This document shows positions 1 through 12,934 of a stretch of DNA of 64,000 bases, piece after piece. How positions within the stretch are numbered: the stretch's first letter is position 1; the number at the start of each line of letters is the position of its first letter. Where the stretch lies: positions 124,001 to 188,000 of the forward strand of contig NZ_JAANOZ010000006.1 of NCBI RefSeq assembly GCF_011320115.1, in the 5' to 3' direction. A model generated the notes under the pieces. That model worked only from the letters and a program-made list of their open reading frames with translations. It ran no database searches and had not been told where the DNA came from. A program made the position numbers and the translations under genes. This DNA is from Croceibacterium segetis (lineage in GTDB: Bacteria; Pseudomonadota; Alphaproteobacteria; Sphingomonadales; Sphingomonadaceae).

Positions 1-1538
1 TTGGCCGCTTGCCGCAGCCTGCGGTTCGCGTCGCTGTCATTCTCAGCGATATCGTTGGCTGCCATGAGCGCGTCGGTGAGACCCGCGAAGCCATCGGGGA
101 AATAGCAGTCGCGAATCGTCCAGTTGGCCGGCGTACCCCCGAAGGCCAGCGCGCCGCGCTCGCACCAGACTCTTTTCAAGCTCCCCTCGTCGCCCATAAT
201 GAGGCCGGCGCTCACGGCTGGACTGCCGTAGAACCGGCAATCGTGGAAGTATGCCCGGGTTATGCCTCCGCCGGTATCGTTGACGACGAAGAATCGCGAG
301 CAGACCGGCGCATAAACGGTTACGTTTCGATAACCGCTGTCGAGAACACCGTGACCCGCCGCCGGATTCGACTGAATCGCCAGCGCTGGTCCGGTGTTCG
401 CAGGGAAGCGCAAGATGCTGTTGCGAATTTCGTTGTGGCGTCCGGCGCCGATCTGGCAGGCATTATACGTAGTGTCGTTGGGGCCGGAATTGACGTTAAG
501 GTCGTCGAGAACGCACTCGGCGCAATTCTCGCCTATCGAGATGAAGAAGGTGGGCACATCCGAGCTGCCGTTGCGCCTCGTGCTGGCGTCGCTGAGCGAT
601 CCACGCAAAGTCCGGACGGTCGTGCCGTAGCTGCCCTCGGCGAGCTCGCAGATCTTTCGCCAAGCCTGGAAGTGAATATTCTCGAGCAGGCAGTCTTGCA
701 TCGCATTGAGACCGACGGCGTTGCGACCGACGAGCGTGAGATCCCGGAACGTCCCATCGATCACGCCGCCCCACTGCAACGTGCCCCCGATATCCGACGT
801 CAGCACAAGATTCGACACATGTGGGGCGTACAGCAGGTAGAACTGCGGAGGGCCCTCGAAGCCCGCGCTAATTCCCTCGGCAACGTTGCCGATGACCGGG
901 CCGTCTGCCAGCAGCTCAGACGGCAACATCCGGTCGAGAGTTACCGTTGTTGCCGATGCCGAGACAACGCGCGCGCGAAGGGCGTTGCGGTAAATGTTGT
1001 ACTCGTCTCCGGGGACGAAATAGCGAGTCTCGCCGTGAACGATGACTAGGTCGCCCGCGACAAATTTGCCGCTGCCTTCCGGCGCAATAGTGAGCTCCGT
1101 GCCCGCCGTCGCCAGAACCGCATAATAAGTGAGGGAGTCCGTCAGCCAGACATTCGACACGCCGACTGGAAGGGCCGCCTGAGTTGGGTCTCCCACGCCG
1201 GTCAACGGGGTCGGATCGATGTTACGCAGCTCAGCTCCGTTGCCCCTGATTACGAGGCGATCGCGAGTCATGTAGGCGGCGGTCTCCACTGTGTGAGTGG
1301 TGCCGGCATAACCTGTCAGCGCGCCGAACTGTGCCGACAGAGCCTCCAGTTCCGCGGCGGTCGGTGCGGCTCGGGCGCCGATACTCACGGTGCCCTCGTC
1401 GGTCTGGTCGATAACCGCCTGCAACGATGTGCCGTTCGCAGTCCCGATGCTGCCCGCTCCGGTCGGAGACGCCAACGCCGCCTCGGCTTCGCCCGCACGA
1501 ACGGCGAGAGCGCGGGCGGTGATGTCGACCGCATTCAT
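1..1538 (-). CDS. Right-handed beta-helix (tailspike/pectate-lyase-fold) protein, C-terminus cut by window edge
   Basis: Reading from ATG at 1538 the minus frame stays open to base 1, giving about 512 codons with no stop, so the C-terminus lies outside the window. The N-terminus (MNAVDITARALAVRAG) is an Ala-rich helical start of the kind seen in phage tail-fibre proteins. From about residue 90 the protein turns into short repeats rich in N, G, T, D and hydrophobics (for example IRGNGAELRN, LENIHFQ, LDDLNVNSG, IRNSILRF, VTVYAPV, IRDCYFPDG), the look of a parallel beta-helix. The start overlaps the stop of the upstream small gene in an ATGA, so the two are translationally coupled. Codons such as AAT, ATT and TAT are commoner than in neighbouring genes, suggesting foreign origin. 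Function is unknown. A phage tailspike, an exported adhesin or a polysaccharide lyase are all possible, and I see no catalytic motif that decides. Confidence 0.75.
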   Translation of the reverse strand, partial: MNAVDITARALAVRAGEAEAALASPTGAGSIGTANGTSLQAVIDQTDEGTVSIGARAAPTAAELEALSAQFGALTGYAGTTHTVETAAYMTRDRLVIRGNGAELRNIDPTPLTGVGDPTQAALPVGVSNVWLTDSLTYYAVLATAGTELTIAPEGSGKFVAGDLVIVHGETRYFVPGDEYNIYRNALRARVVSASATTVTLDRMLPSELLADGPVIGNVAEGISAGFEGPPQFYLLYAPHVSNLVLTSDIGGTLQWGGVIDGTFRDLTLVGRNAVGLNAMQDCLLENIHFQAWRKICELAEGSYGTTVRTLRGSLSDASTRRNGSSDVPTFFISIGENCAECVLDDLNVNSGPNDTTYNACQIGAGRHNEIRNSILRFPANTGPALAIQSNPAAGHGVLDSGYRNVTVYAPVCSRFFVVNDTGGGITRAYFHDCRFYGSPAVSAGLIMGDEGSLKRVWCERGALAFGGTPANWTIRDCYFPDGFAGLTDALMAANDIAENDSDANRRLRQAA

Positions 1539-1966
1539 TGCGACACCCGATAGGCAAGGCTGCCACTCGTCAACGCGATATCGAGGTAGAAACTCGCGCC
1601 CTCCTCGGTTTCGAGCCAGGCCTGCTCCGTACCCGGCTCCGAGTATTCGGCCCAGGGCAAGCCGCCGACGCGCAGCGGCTGCTTCGTCAGGCCGCCGTCG
1701 GTCGAGCGCAACAGGCGCGCGGTTCCTTGCCATTGGCCGTCGAGGGTAACGACGATCACTCGCGCGGGTGTGGCCTCGAAGGGCCCGGCCACTTCGGACG
1801 CCGAGGTCTGGCCCGCCAGCGGCGCGGGCGCGGGCGCCGCGGTCGCCACCGGAAGCCGCGCGGCTTCGCTGACCAGCGCGAGCTGGCCGGTCATGTCGGA
1901 GAAGCCGATGGCATAGGCCGGGGCGAATCCGGCTGGGACCGAAATGGAAGTTGATGTTACAGGCAT
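1535..1966 (-). CDS. Small phage-like structural protein upstream of the beta-helix gene
   Basis: This encodes 143 aa from ATG at 1966, chosen because GGAGG lies 7 nt upstream; a longer open frame continues to 2410 but lacks such a site. The C-terminal half (about residues 70-143) resembles a short domain seen beside tail genes in alphaproteobacterial prophages: LDGQWQGTARLLRSTDGG, then an acidic aromatic stretch, then LDIALTSGSLAYRVSQ at the end. The N-terminal half is Ala/Pro rich with no signal peptide. It overlaps the beta-helix gene by four bases. The role is inferred only from its partner and look: a tail or fibre-associated protein, or an accessory to a surface structure. The resemblance is from memory and no search was run. 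Confidence 0.7.
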   Translation of the reverse strand: MPVTSTSISVPAGFAPAYAIGFSDMTGQLALVSEAARLPVATAAPAPAPLAGQTSASEVAGPFEATPARVIVVTLDGQWQGTARLLRSTDGGLTKQPLRVGGLPWAEYSEPGTEQAWLETEEGASFYLDIALTSGSLAYRVSQ

Positions 1967-2094
1967 ATGCGTCCTCCAGAACAAATCACGAACTTCGTTT
2001 TCGCTAGAGGAAGCAAGCGCTTGTAGGAAAGCAGAAATGTCCGCTGCAATGCCGATTGTTGGATTTGTGCCTTCGGGCGGGGCCCGCGATGCGG
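1967..2094 (-). promoter_or_regulatory. Intergenic leader of the phage-like pair with a 10-bp palindrome
   Basis: These 128 bases between the O-glycosylation ligase stop and the small phage-like gene must carry the promoter of the latter unless it is read through from the ligase. A perfect palindrome CAAGCGCTTG lies at 2014-2023, and GGAGG sits just before the start codon. I see no convincing -35/-10 pair. The stretch is visibly richer in A and T than its neighbours. Confidence 0.3.
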
Positions 2095-3462
2095 TCAACC
2101 CTGCGCCGGCAACGGTGCCCCGCTTTCCGGGCGCGTGAATCTTGCTCTCGGCGGTTCGCGAGTCGTTCGCTTCACGTAGCTCCACAGGCCGCATTGCAGG
2201 CCGATCAGCATGAAGATGTACGGCTGGTAGGCGATGCCGACGAAGGCGGCGCCGAGCAGGTAAGTGAGCTGCGCCTGCTGCAACGCCGTCGCCAGGCCCC
2301 ATTGCCAGCTGCCGGTACCTTCCGCCGTCCGTTTGAAACGCCAGCGGATTCGCTCCATCTGCCACACCCCGAGGAGCTGCAGCCACAGCCACAGGATCAG
2401 GCCCGGCCAACCCTGCTCGCCCAGCATCTCGAAGTACGACGAGTGATAGGCGCGCGCCTTATCGGTCACCGTCGCCATGGTGACCTGCTCGTTGCCTGGG
2501 GTGCCGGTCACCTTGGGCATGCGATAAGTGAAGCTGTTGCTGCGATAGGCGTCGAAGCCGCCGCCGAACGGGTGGTCCTTCACGTAGTCAAGCGTCCACA
2601 TCCACACCGCGACGCGGGTCGAGGCGCTCTCGTCCTCCGAGTGCTCCGTGATCGTGCCCATGCGAGCCAGGAAGCTCTGCGGCAGGAACGGCACCGCCAG
2701 CACCAACGCCAGCGCGCCCAGGCTCGCGTAGAGGAGTCGCCGCTTGGCGGAACGCAGCATCAGCAGGGCGAGGAACGCTGCGCACATAAGGCCGGTGCGC
2801 GCGGCTTCGCCGATGGGGATCAGCAGGCTGGCGAAGACCAGTGCGGCGGCGAAGGTCTTCACCCGCCAGTCGGGCTTGAAGATCGTCCCGTGCCGCGCCA
2901 GCCAGAGCACAAGCGGTATCGTCGAGATCGCCGCCGTCGAGAGAATCGAGCCTTCGTAGAGCCCGGCGTTTTCGCGCACCAGCAGCGCCAGCGTGCCGTA
3001 CCCGCCACCGCCGAGCGCGGTCTTGATGCCGCCGTTGATCACGATCGTTCCGAGCGCCAGCACCATGATCAGCGCGGTCGCCTCGAAGCGCAGCCTGGTG
3101 CGCAGGGTAAGCGGCATGAACATGGCGAACAGCAACGCCTTCCACACCCAGTCCCACTTCGCGGCCGCTTCCACCGGGAAGTCGGCCATCGTCGTGCTCA
3201 CCGCGCAATAGATGAGCAGCACGCCGATCAGCGCCTGGCGCAGCGTGAAGCGGCCGCCCCGTTTCGGGTCGAGGAAGATCCACCCGCCGAACGCCGCGAC
3301 GAAGGTGATCAGCGATAACGGCAGCACGTGGATCAGGCTCCAGCCGATCTTCTGGGGCGCCACGGCGTCGACGTAGATGTAGGCGAGCACCCAGATGAAC
3401 GGGCGTTTGACCCCGAGCGCGAGAAACATCGCGACGAAGGCGAGAAGCGCGAGGTCGAGCAT
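2095..3462 (-). CDS. Putative O-glycosylation ligase, exosortase A system-associated
   Basis: This is a 455-aa polytopic membrane protein of the O-antigen-ligase/polymerase superfamily. Its N-terminus (MLDLALLAFVAMF, then KRPFIWVLAYIYVDAVAPQK) is typical of the ligase subfamily that travels with exosortase A. About ten to twelve hydrophobic segments are visible, with a large periplasmic loop around residues 300-360 (YRMPKVTG, then AYHSSYFEMLGEQGWPGL), where the family has its conserved H and E. It is expected to join polysaccharide or glycan to a lipid or protein acceptor at the periplasmic face. I chose ATG at 3462 over the longer open frame to 3570 because the family begins here and the ATG overlaps the stop of an upstream mini-gene by one base. 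The divergent glycosyltransferase at 3721 belongs to the same type of locus. Confidence 0.85.
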   Translation of the reverse strand: MLDLALLAFVAMFLALGVKRPFIWVLAYIYVDAVAPQKIGWSLIHVLPLSLITFVAAFGGWIFLDPKRGGRFTLRQALIGVLLIYCAVSTTMADFPVEAAAKWDWVWKALLFAMFMPLTLRTRLRFEATALIMVLALGTIVINGGIKTALGGGGYGTLALLVRENAGLYEGSILSTAAISTIPLVLWLARHGTIFKPDWRVKTFAAALVFASLLIPIGEAARTGLMCAAFLALLMLRSAKRRLLYASLGALALVLAVPFLPQSFLARMGTITEHSEDESASTRVAVWMWTLDYVKDHPFGGGFDAYRSNSFTYRMPKVTGTPGNEQVTMATVTDKARAYHSSYFEMLGEQGWPGLILWLWLQLLGVWQMERIRWRFKRTAEGTGSWQWGLATALQQAQLTYLLGAAFVGIAYQPYIFMLIGLQCGLWSYVKRTTREPPRARFTRPESGAPLPAQG

Positions 3463-3623
3463 CAGGCGCGCTCGTCCGGGCCGGCCGGCGGCGCGCGCAA
3501 CCAGGGGCGCCACGGCTCGCGAGCCTCTCCCGGGTCGTGGCCGAGATCGTCGCGCGACAGCAACCGCCACAGCGCGATGGCCATGAGCCCGTGCGTCACC
3601 GCGAGGGAGAGAATATCGACCAC
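3462..3623 (-). CDS. 53-aa membrane mini-protein coupled to the XrtA ligase gene
   Basis: A GTG-started frame at 3623 encodes VVDILSLAVTHGLMAIALWR followed by a charged, Pro-rich tail ending in DERA. Its TGA shares one base with the ligase ATG, so translation would be coupled. Residues 1-20 form a single hydrophobic helix and the tail would be cytoplasmic or periplasmic. Upstream, GGGAAGC may serve as a weak ribosome-binding site. I do not recognise a family. It could be a small accessory of the ligase or simply a leader that feeds ribosomes to it. Confidence 0.5.
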   Translation of the reverse strand: MVDILSLAVTHGLMAIALWRLLSRDDLGHDPGEAREPWRPWLRAPPAGPDERA

Positions 3624-3720
3624 GCTTGCTTCCCTGGGCGCTTCCGAAAGCGCGACAAGTTGCTGCTACGGCAGGCAGGTTGACGCGCCGTTAAGTTTGT
3701 CATGTCAGTGACTTGGCTCG
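3624..3720. promoter_or_regulatory. Divergent promoter region of the XrtA ligase and glycosyltransferase genes
   Basis: Ninety-seven bases separate the two divergent starts, so promoters for both directions should lie here. A TTGACG at 3679-3684 could be a -35 for the plus-strand gene, but no good -10 follows at normal distance. No palindromic operator is evident. Confidence 0.35.
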
Positions 3721-4950
3721 ATGTCCCGGGTCCTGCACGTCCTCGATCACTCGCTGCCGATGCACAGCGGCTACACCTTTCGCACGCGCGCGATCATGAA
3801 GGCGCAGTCGGCGCAAGGGCTCGAGGTTCGCGGGATCACCGGCTTCCGCCACACGGCCGGCGGGCCGCCCGTCGAAGAAGCCGACGGGCTCAGGTTCCAC
3901 CGCACGCCCGGCGCGCCGCGCGGCCCCGCCGGGTTGCGCGAATGGCGCGAGGTCAGTGCCCACGCACAGGCCATCGTCCGGCTGGCCGGCGAATGGCGCC
4001 CCGACGTGCTTCATGCGCATTCGCCGGCTCTGGCGGGCCTGGCCGGGCTCAGGGCGGCACACGCGCTCGGCCTGCCGCTGGTCTACGAGATCCGAGCCTT
4101 CTGGGAGGACGCCGCCGTCGGAAATGGCACCGGCCGCGCCGGTTCGGTGCGGTACCGCCTTACCCGCGAGCTCGAGAATCACGTCATCGCCGGCGCCGAT
4201 GCGGTGATGACCATCTGCAAGGGCCTGCGCGACGATTTGGTAAGCCGAGGGTTTTCCGCCGACCGCATCGGTGTGATGCCGAACGGCGTCGACCTGGCGT
4301 TGTTCGGCGAGCCCACGCCGCGCGACGCCGAACTGGCGCGCGAAATGAACCCCGGTGACGGTCCGGTGATCGGCTTCATCGGCAGTTTCTACGATTACGA
4401 GGGGCTCGACGACCTTATCGCGGCGATGCCTATGCTGGTCCGCGAGCAACCGTCAGCGCGGCTGCTCCTGGTCGGCGGGGGACCGATGGAGGCGGCGCTC
4501 AAGGCGCAGGCCGAAACTTCGCCCGCGACCTCGGCGATCCGCTTCGTCGGCCGCGTCCCGCACGACCAGGTCGAGCGTTATTACTCGCTTTGCGAGGTGA
4601 TGGCCTATCCGCGCAAGCGTAGCCGGCTGACCGACCTGGTCACCCCGCTCAAGCCCCTCGAAGCGATGGCGCAAGGGCGGATCGTCGCCGCCTCGAACGT
4701 CGGCGGCCACCGCGAGCTGATCGCCGACGGGCTCACCGGCGTGCTGTTCCCACCCGACGACCCGGCGGCCTGCGCCAGCGCGCTCGCTGCCTTGCTGGCG
4801 CACGCGGACGAGTGGCCGGCGATGCGCGAGACGGCCCGGGCGCACGTCGCCGCCAATCACGATTGGCAGCAAAATGTCCTTCGTTATCAGGCCGTTTACC
4901 ACCCCTTGCTAGAGTCCGCGGGCAAGGCTCGCGTGCGGGCGGTCGCCTGA
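3721..4950 (+). CDS. Exosortase A-associated glycosyltransferase (GT4-type)
   Basis: This 409-aa protein begins MSRVLHVLDHSLPMHSGYTF, the hallmark of the PEP-CTERM/exosortase-A glycosyltransferase family (Daro_2409 type). The N-terminal GT-B domain is about residues 1-190 and the C-terminal nucleotide-sugar domain about 195-390, with the GxxGSF stretch IGFIGSFYDYEGLDDLI and the downstream E of KPLEAMAQGRIVAASNVGG that usually contacts the donor. It should transfer a sugar from a nucleotide donor to a growing lipid-linked glycan in the cytoplasm. The start has no strong Shine-Dalgarno site. It is divergent from the ligase, which suggests the edge of an extracellular polysaccharide locus whose other genes lie outside this window or elsewhere. 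Confidence 0.88.
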   Translation: MSRVLHVLDHSLPMHSGYTFRTRAIMKAQSAQGLEVRGITGFRHTAGGPPVEEADGLRFHRTPGAPRGPAGLREWREVSAHAQAIVRLAGEWRPDVLHAHSPALAGLAGLRAAHALGLPLVYEIRAFWEDAAVGNGTGRAGSVRYRLTRELENHVIAGADAVMTICKGLRDDLVSRGFSADRIGVMPNGVDLALFGEPTPRDAELAREMNPGDGPVIGFIGSFYDYEGLDDLIAAMPMLVREQPSARLLLVGGGPMEAALKAQAETSPATSAIRFVGRVPHDQVERYYSLCEVMAYPRKRSRLTDLVTPLKPLEAMAQGRIVAASNVGGHRELIADGLTGVLFPPDDPAACASALAALLAHADEWPAMRETARAHVAANHDWQQNVLRYQAVYHPLLESAGKARVRAVA

Positions 4951-4985
4951 TCGGCCGGCGCCGGAGCGTTTGAAGTGGAAGCAAA

Positions 4986-6617
4986 GTGGCGACGACCGCA
5001 GACTCCTATTCGGTGAAGCGCGCGCCTGTGAAGGCGCCGATCAGCACGCATCCGGCGTTCCCGGCGATCGCCGCGCTGTGGTTCGCGGCCTTGCTCGGGA
5101 TCGGCAGCTTGGTGCTGCCGGTCGCGCTGATCGAGCGTTTCGTCTCCGTCACCGGTCTTGCCGCGGTCCTTTCCGCGGCTGCACCACCGCTCGGCTTCAC
5201 GGCGCGCGCGGGAATCGCGCTTGCCGGGGCCATCGTCGGCGCGCTCGTCGGACTCGTGCTGGCGCGCAAGGTCGCCGAAGCCCACGCGTCCGTGCCCGGC
5301 ACGCGGTCGTTCAAATTCGAGGACGCCCGCCAGTGCCGTCCGATCCTGGCCCATGACGAGCTCGGCGAGGAAGGGCTCGGATCCGAAGCCGCTGTTGGCC
5401 AGGCGAACAAGCGCCGCACGCTGGCGATCGTCGAGGAGGATCTCCGCAGTACTTACCTCCAGGCGGTGCCGCTGCCCGGCTTGTCGGTGGACGAACCAGC
5501 GGCCTTTGCTCCGCCTGCCGAAGCCCCGCCGCCGGCCGAGCAATCCGACGCAGCCGAACCTCTCGAGCTCGCTCCGTTCGCCGATCCCGAGGACGGGGAC
5601 GAGGACGAGGACGACGGTCCGCCGGAGATGGCCGCCAACGCTGCTCTCGATGCGCTGCGCAGCCGTATCCACGTTCCGGTGGAATCCCTTTCCGATGAGG
5701 ACCAACCGATGACCGATCGCCCCGACGCCGACAGTCCAGCGCCGTTCGGGCAGGCACCCGATGCGGCCGATCCGCTGCCTTTCGCGCCGCCCTCGTTGCG
5801 CCGCGCGGAAGCAGCCGCTTTCGACGGGGGGGAAATCGACGCGGAACTCGCCGAGCCATCGGTTCCCCATCTTGCGATCATCGAGGATGCCGGCGAACCC
5901 GAGTCGAGCGACGACCGGCCCCTCGCCGAGCTCGGACTCGTCCAGCTCGCCGCCCGCCTCGGCGCCTCGATCGCCAGGCGCAAGGCGCTGCAGGCGTCGC
6001 GCCAGCCCACCTTGACCGCGGCAATCCCGCCTCTCGCCGGAGCCGAAGATTTCGAAGCCGCCGAAGCCGACGAAGCGGCGCGCGCGATTGCGGACTTCTT
6101 CGGCCACGGCAAATCGGCCGATGTTTCGCCTGCGCAGGCGGAGCTGGCCGCGCCGGCCGCGCCGGCCATCCCCGTCCCACTGCAGGCCTGGACGCTCGAC
6201 AGCGACGACGAAACCGAAGACGAGCGCATCGCTGCATCGTTCTCGCTGCCGTTGACTAAAGCCGCGGCGCCCGAACTCGCCGGCGACGAAAGATCGGCGG
6301 ACATGGACGAGCTCGGCGAGGAGACCGAATACAGCTCGCTTCTGGCGATGAAGAATCCCTTCACCCGGCAGGAGGAATTCGTTCGCGTCGAGGAACCCGT
6401 GACGGAAAGCGCCGTCGTGGAACCCACCGTCACGTTCCCTTCGCTCGCACCGGCAGAGGCTTCGGGCCTCGCCCCGCGTCCGTTCGATCCCCCGCGAAAT
6501 GCCGCGAAAACGGCAGCTTCCGTGGGCGCTCCGCTGCCTTCTCGCGACCCCGGCGACGCCGAACGCAACTTGCGTGCCGCCCTCGCCACGCTACAGCGCA
6601 TGAGCGGCGCCGCCTGA
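4986..6617 (+). CDS. Acidic two-TM membrane protein of unknown function
   Basis: This encodes 543 aa from GTG at 4986, with GGAAG about 6 nt upstream. Two hydrophobic segments lie at about residues 25-50 and 72-95. The rest is long, acidic and Ala/Pro-rich, for example a DPEDGDEDEDDGPPEM run near residue 205, and is probably mostly disordered and cytoplasmic. Shorter ordered patches occur, such as LAELGLVQLAARLGASIARRK near 320 and TEYSSLLAMKNPFTRQEEFV near 455. It looks like a poorly characterised sphingomonad protein. It lies 35 bases after the glycosyltransferase and 210 bases before gltB, so it could be cotranscribed with either or stand alone. No enzymatic motif is seen. Confidence 0.75.
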   Translation: MATTADSYSVKRAPVKAPISTHPAFPAIAALWFAALLGIGSLVLPVALIERFVSVTGLAAVLSAAAPPLGFTARAGIALAGAIVGALVGLVLARKVAEAHASVPGTRSFKFEDARQCRPILAHDELGEEGLGSEAAVGQANKRRTLAIVEEDLRSTYLQAVPLPGLSVDEPAAFAPPAEAPPPAEQSDAAEPLELAPFADPEDGDEDEDDGPPEMAANAALDALRSRIHVPVESLSDEDQPMTDRPDADSPAPFGQAPDAADPLPFAPPSLRRAEAAAFDGGEIDAELAEPSVPHLAIIEDAGEPESSDDRPLAELGLVQLAARLGASIARRKALQASRQPTLTAAIPPLAGAEDFEAAEADEAARAIADFFGHGKSADVSPAQAELAAPAAPAIPVPLQAWTLDSDDETEDERIAASFSLPLTKAAAPELAGDERSADMDELGEETEYSSLLAMKNPFTRQEEFVRVEEPVTESAVVEPTVTFPSLAPAEASGLAPRPFDPPRNAAKTAASVGAPLPSRDPGDAERNLRAALATLQRMSGAA

Positions 6618-6827
6618 GGCGGCTGCCGCGCGAATGGCTTGCGAGCAGATCGAAGCGCGCCTCGCGCGCGCCCAGGCGCGCGTTCTCGCACTTGCAAAAA
6701 CAGCTTCCTGTCGTCATGGGGGGCATTCGCGACATTTTCGTAACCACCCCTGCGGGGTGAGTCGTCCTTCGTTGCGGCCTCAGCCGCTTCGGAGCCCTCT
6801 CGCCCCGCCGAACAGGAACCGAGCGAG

Positions 6828-11471
<4,644 letters not shown>

Positions 11472-11482
11472 GAACAGGGACG

Positions 11483-12919
11483 ATGGGTAAGGAAACCGGC
11501 TTTCTCGAGCTCGATCGCGAGGATCGTGGCTATGAAGACCCCAAGAAGCGGCTGAAGAACTACAAGGAGTTTGTCGTCCCGCTGCCCGAAGGCAAGCTGC
11601 GGGCGCAGGCGAGCCGCTGCATGAACTGCGGCATCCCGTACTGCCACAACGGCTGCCCGGTGAACAACCAGATCCCCGACTGGAACGACCTGGTCTACCA
11701 GGGCGACTGGCAGGACGCGCTCGAGAACCTGCACTCGACCAACAACTTCCCCGAATTCACCGGCCGCATCTGCCCGGCGCCGTGCGAGGCGAGCTGCACG
11801 CTCAACATCATCGACCAACCGGTGACCATCAAATCGATCGAGATGGCGATCGCCGATCGCGGCTGGAAGGAAGGCTGGATCAAGCCGCACCCGCCCGAGG
11901 CAAAGACCGGCAAGAGCGTCGCCGTGGTCGGCTCGGGCCCGGCCGGCCTCGCCTGCGCCCAGCAACTCGCCCGCGCGGGCCACTCGGTGACGGTGTTCGA
12001 GAAGGCCGACCGCATCGGCGGCCTGCTCCGCTACGGCATCCCCGACTTCAAGATGGAAAAGCACCTCATCAACCGGCGCGCGGTGCAAATGGAAGCCGAG
12101 GGGGTGGTGTTCAAAACCAGCACCGAGGTCGGCGTCGACGTGTCGATGAAGTCGCTCAAGGAAAACTTCGACGCGATCGTCCTCGCCGGCGGGGCCGAAG
12201 AGCCGCGCACGCTCGACATCCCGGGTGCCGAATTGCCCGGAGTGCGGCTGGCGATGGAATTCCTCACCCAGCAGAACAAGCGCGTCGCCGGCGACGACGA
12301 GGTCCGCGCCGCGCCGCGCGGCACGCTGACCGCCAAGGACAAGCGCGTCATCGTCATCGGCGGCGGCGATACCGGTTCCGACTGCGTCGGCACCTCGAAC
12401 CGCCAGGGCGCGGCGAGCGTCACGCAGATCGAAATCATGCCCCAGCCGCCGGAAAAGGAAGACAAGGCGCTGACCTGGCCCGACTGGCCGATGAAGCTGC
12501 GCACCTCGTCGAGCCACGAGGAAGGCGTCGAGCGCGACTGGTCGGTGCTGACCAAGGAAGTCGTTGGCGAGGACGGAGTCGTTACCGGCCTCAAGTGCGT
12601 CCGCGCCGACTGGTCGAACGGTAAGCTGAGTGAAGTGCCGGGCAGCGAGTTCGTCATCCCGGCCGACCTGATCCTGCTGGCGATGGGCTTCACAGGGCCG
12701 CGCAAGGCCGGGATGATCGCCCAGAGCGGCGTCGAACTGACCGAGCGCGGCAACGTCGCGGCGGACACCGAGAATTACCGCACCAGCCAGGAGATGATCT
12801 TCGCTTGCGGCGACATGCGCCGCGGCCAGTCGCTGGTGGTGTGGGCGATCCGCGAAGGCCGCCAGGCGGCGCGCGCGGTCGACGAGGCGCTGATGGGCGT
12901 GAGCGAGCTGCCGCGCTAA
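11483..12919 (+). CDS. gltD: Glutamate synthase (NADPH) small subunit
   Basis: This 478-aa protein is the flavoprotein that passes NADPH electrons to GltB. Near the N-terminus C46, C49, C54 and C58 ([17 protein letters not shown]) and then CPAPCEASC bind 4Fe-4S clusters. The FAD fold is marked by [10 protein letters not shown] at about 154 and the NADPH fold by [12 protein letters not shown] at about 290, followed by the second FAD segment near the end ([20 protein letters not shown]). ATG at 11483 is preceded by GGAACAGGG. It sits 11 bases after gltB. Confidence 0.97.
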   Translation: MGKETGFLELDREDRGYEDPKKRLKNYKEFVVPLPEGKLRAQASRCMNCGIPYCHNGCPVNNQIPDWNDLVYQGDWQDALENLHSTNNFPEFTGRICPAPCEASCTLNIIDQPVTIKSIEMAIADRGWKEGWIKPHPPEAKTGKSVAVVGSGPAGLACAQQLARAGHSVTVFEKADRIGGLLRYGIPDFKMEKHLINRRAVQMEAEGVVFKTSTEVGVDVSMKSLKENFDAIVLAGGAEEPRTLDIPGAELPGVRLAMEFLTQQNKRVAGDDEVRAAPRGTLTAKDKRVIVIGGGDTGSDCVGTSNRQGAASVTQIEIMPQPPEKEDKALTWPDWPMKLRTSSSHEEGVERDWSVLTKEVVGEDGVVTGLKCVRADWSNGKLSEVPGSEFVIPADLILLAMGFTGPRKAGMIAQSGVELTERGNVAADTENYRTSQEMIFACGDMRRGQSLVVWAIREGRQAARAVDEALMGVSELPR

Positions 12920-12934
12920 GCGCGCCGGTTCGGC

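Noticed and set aside
9-1049. 346-aa plus-strand frame at the window start
   Set aside because: It lies opposite the beta-helix gene, lacks a ribosome-binding site and has no domain.
2056-3318. 420-aa plus-strand frame opposite the O-glycosylation ligase
   Set aside because: Its Arg/His/Gln-rich composition is typical of an antisense shadow of a hydrophobic protein.
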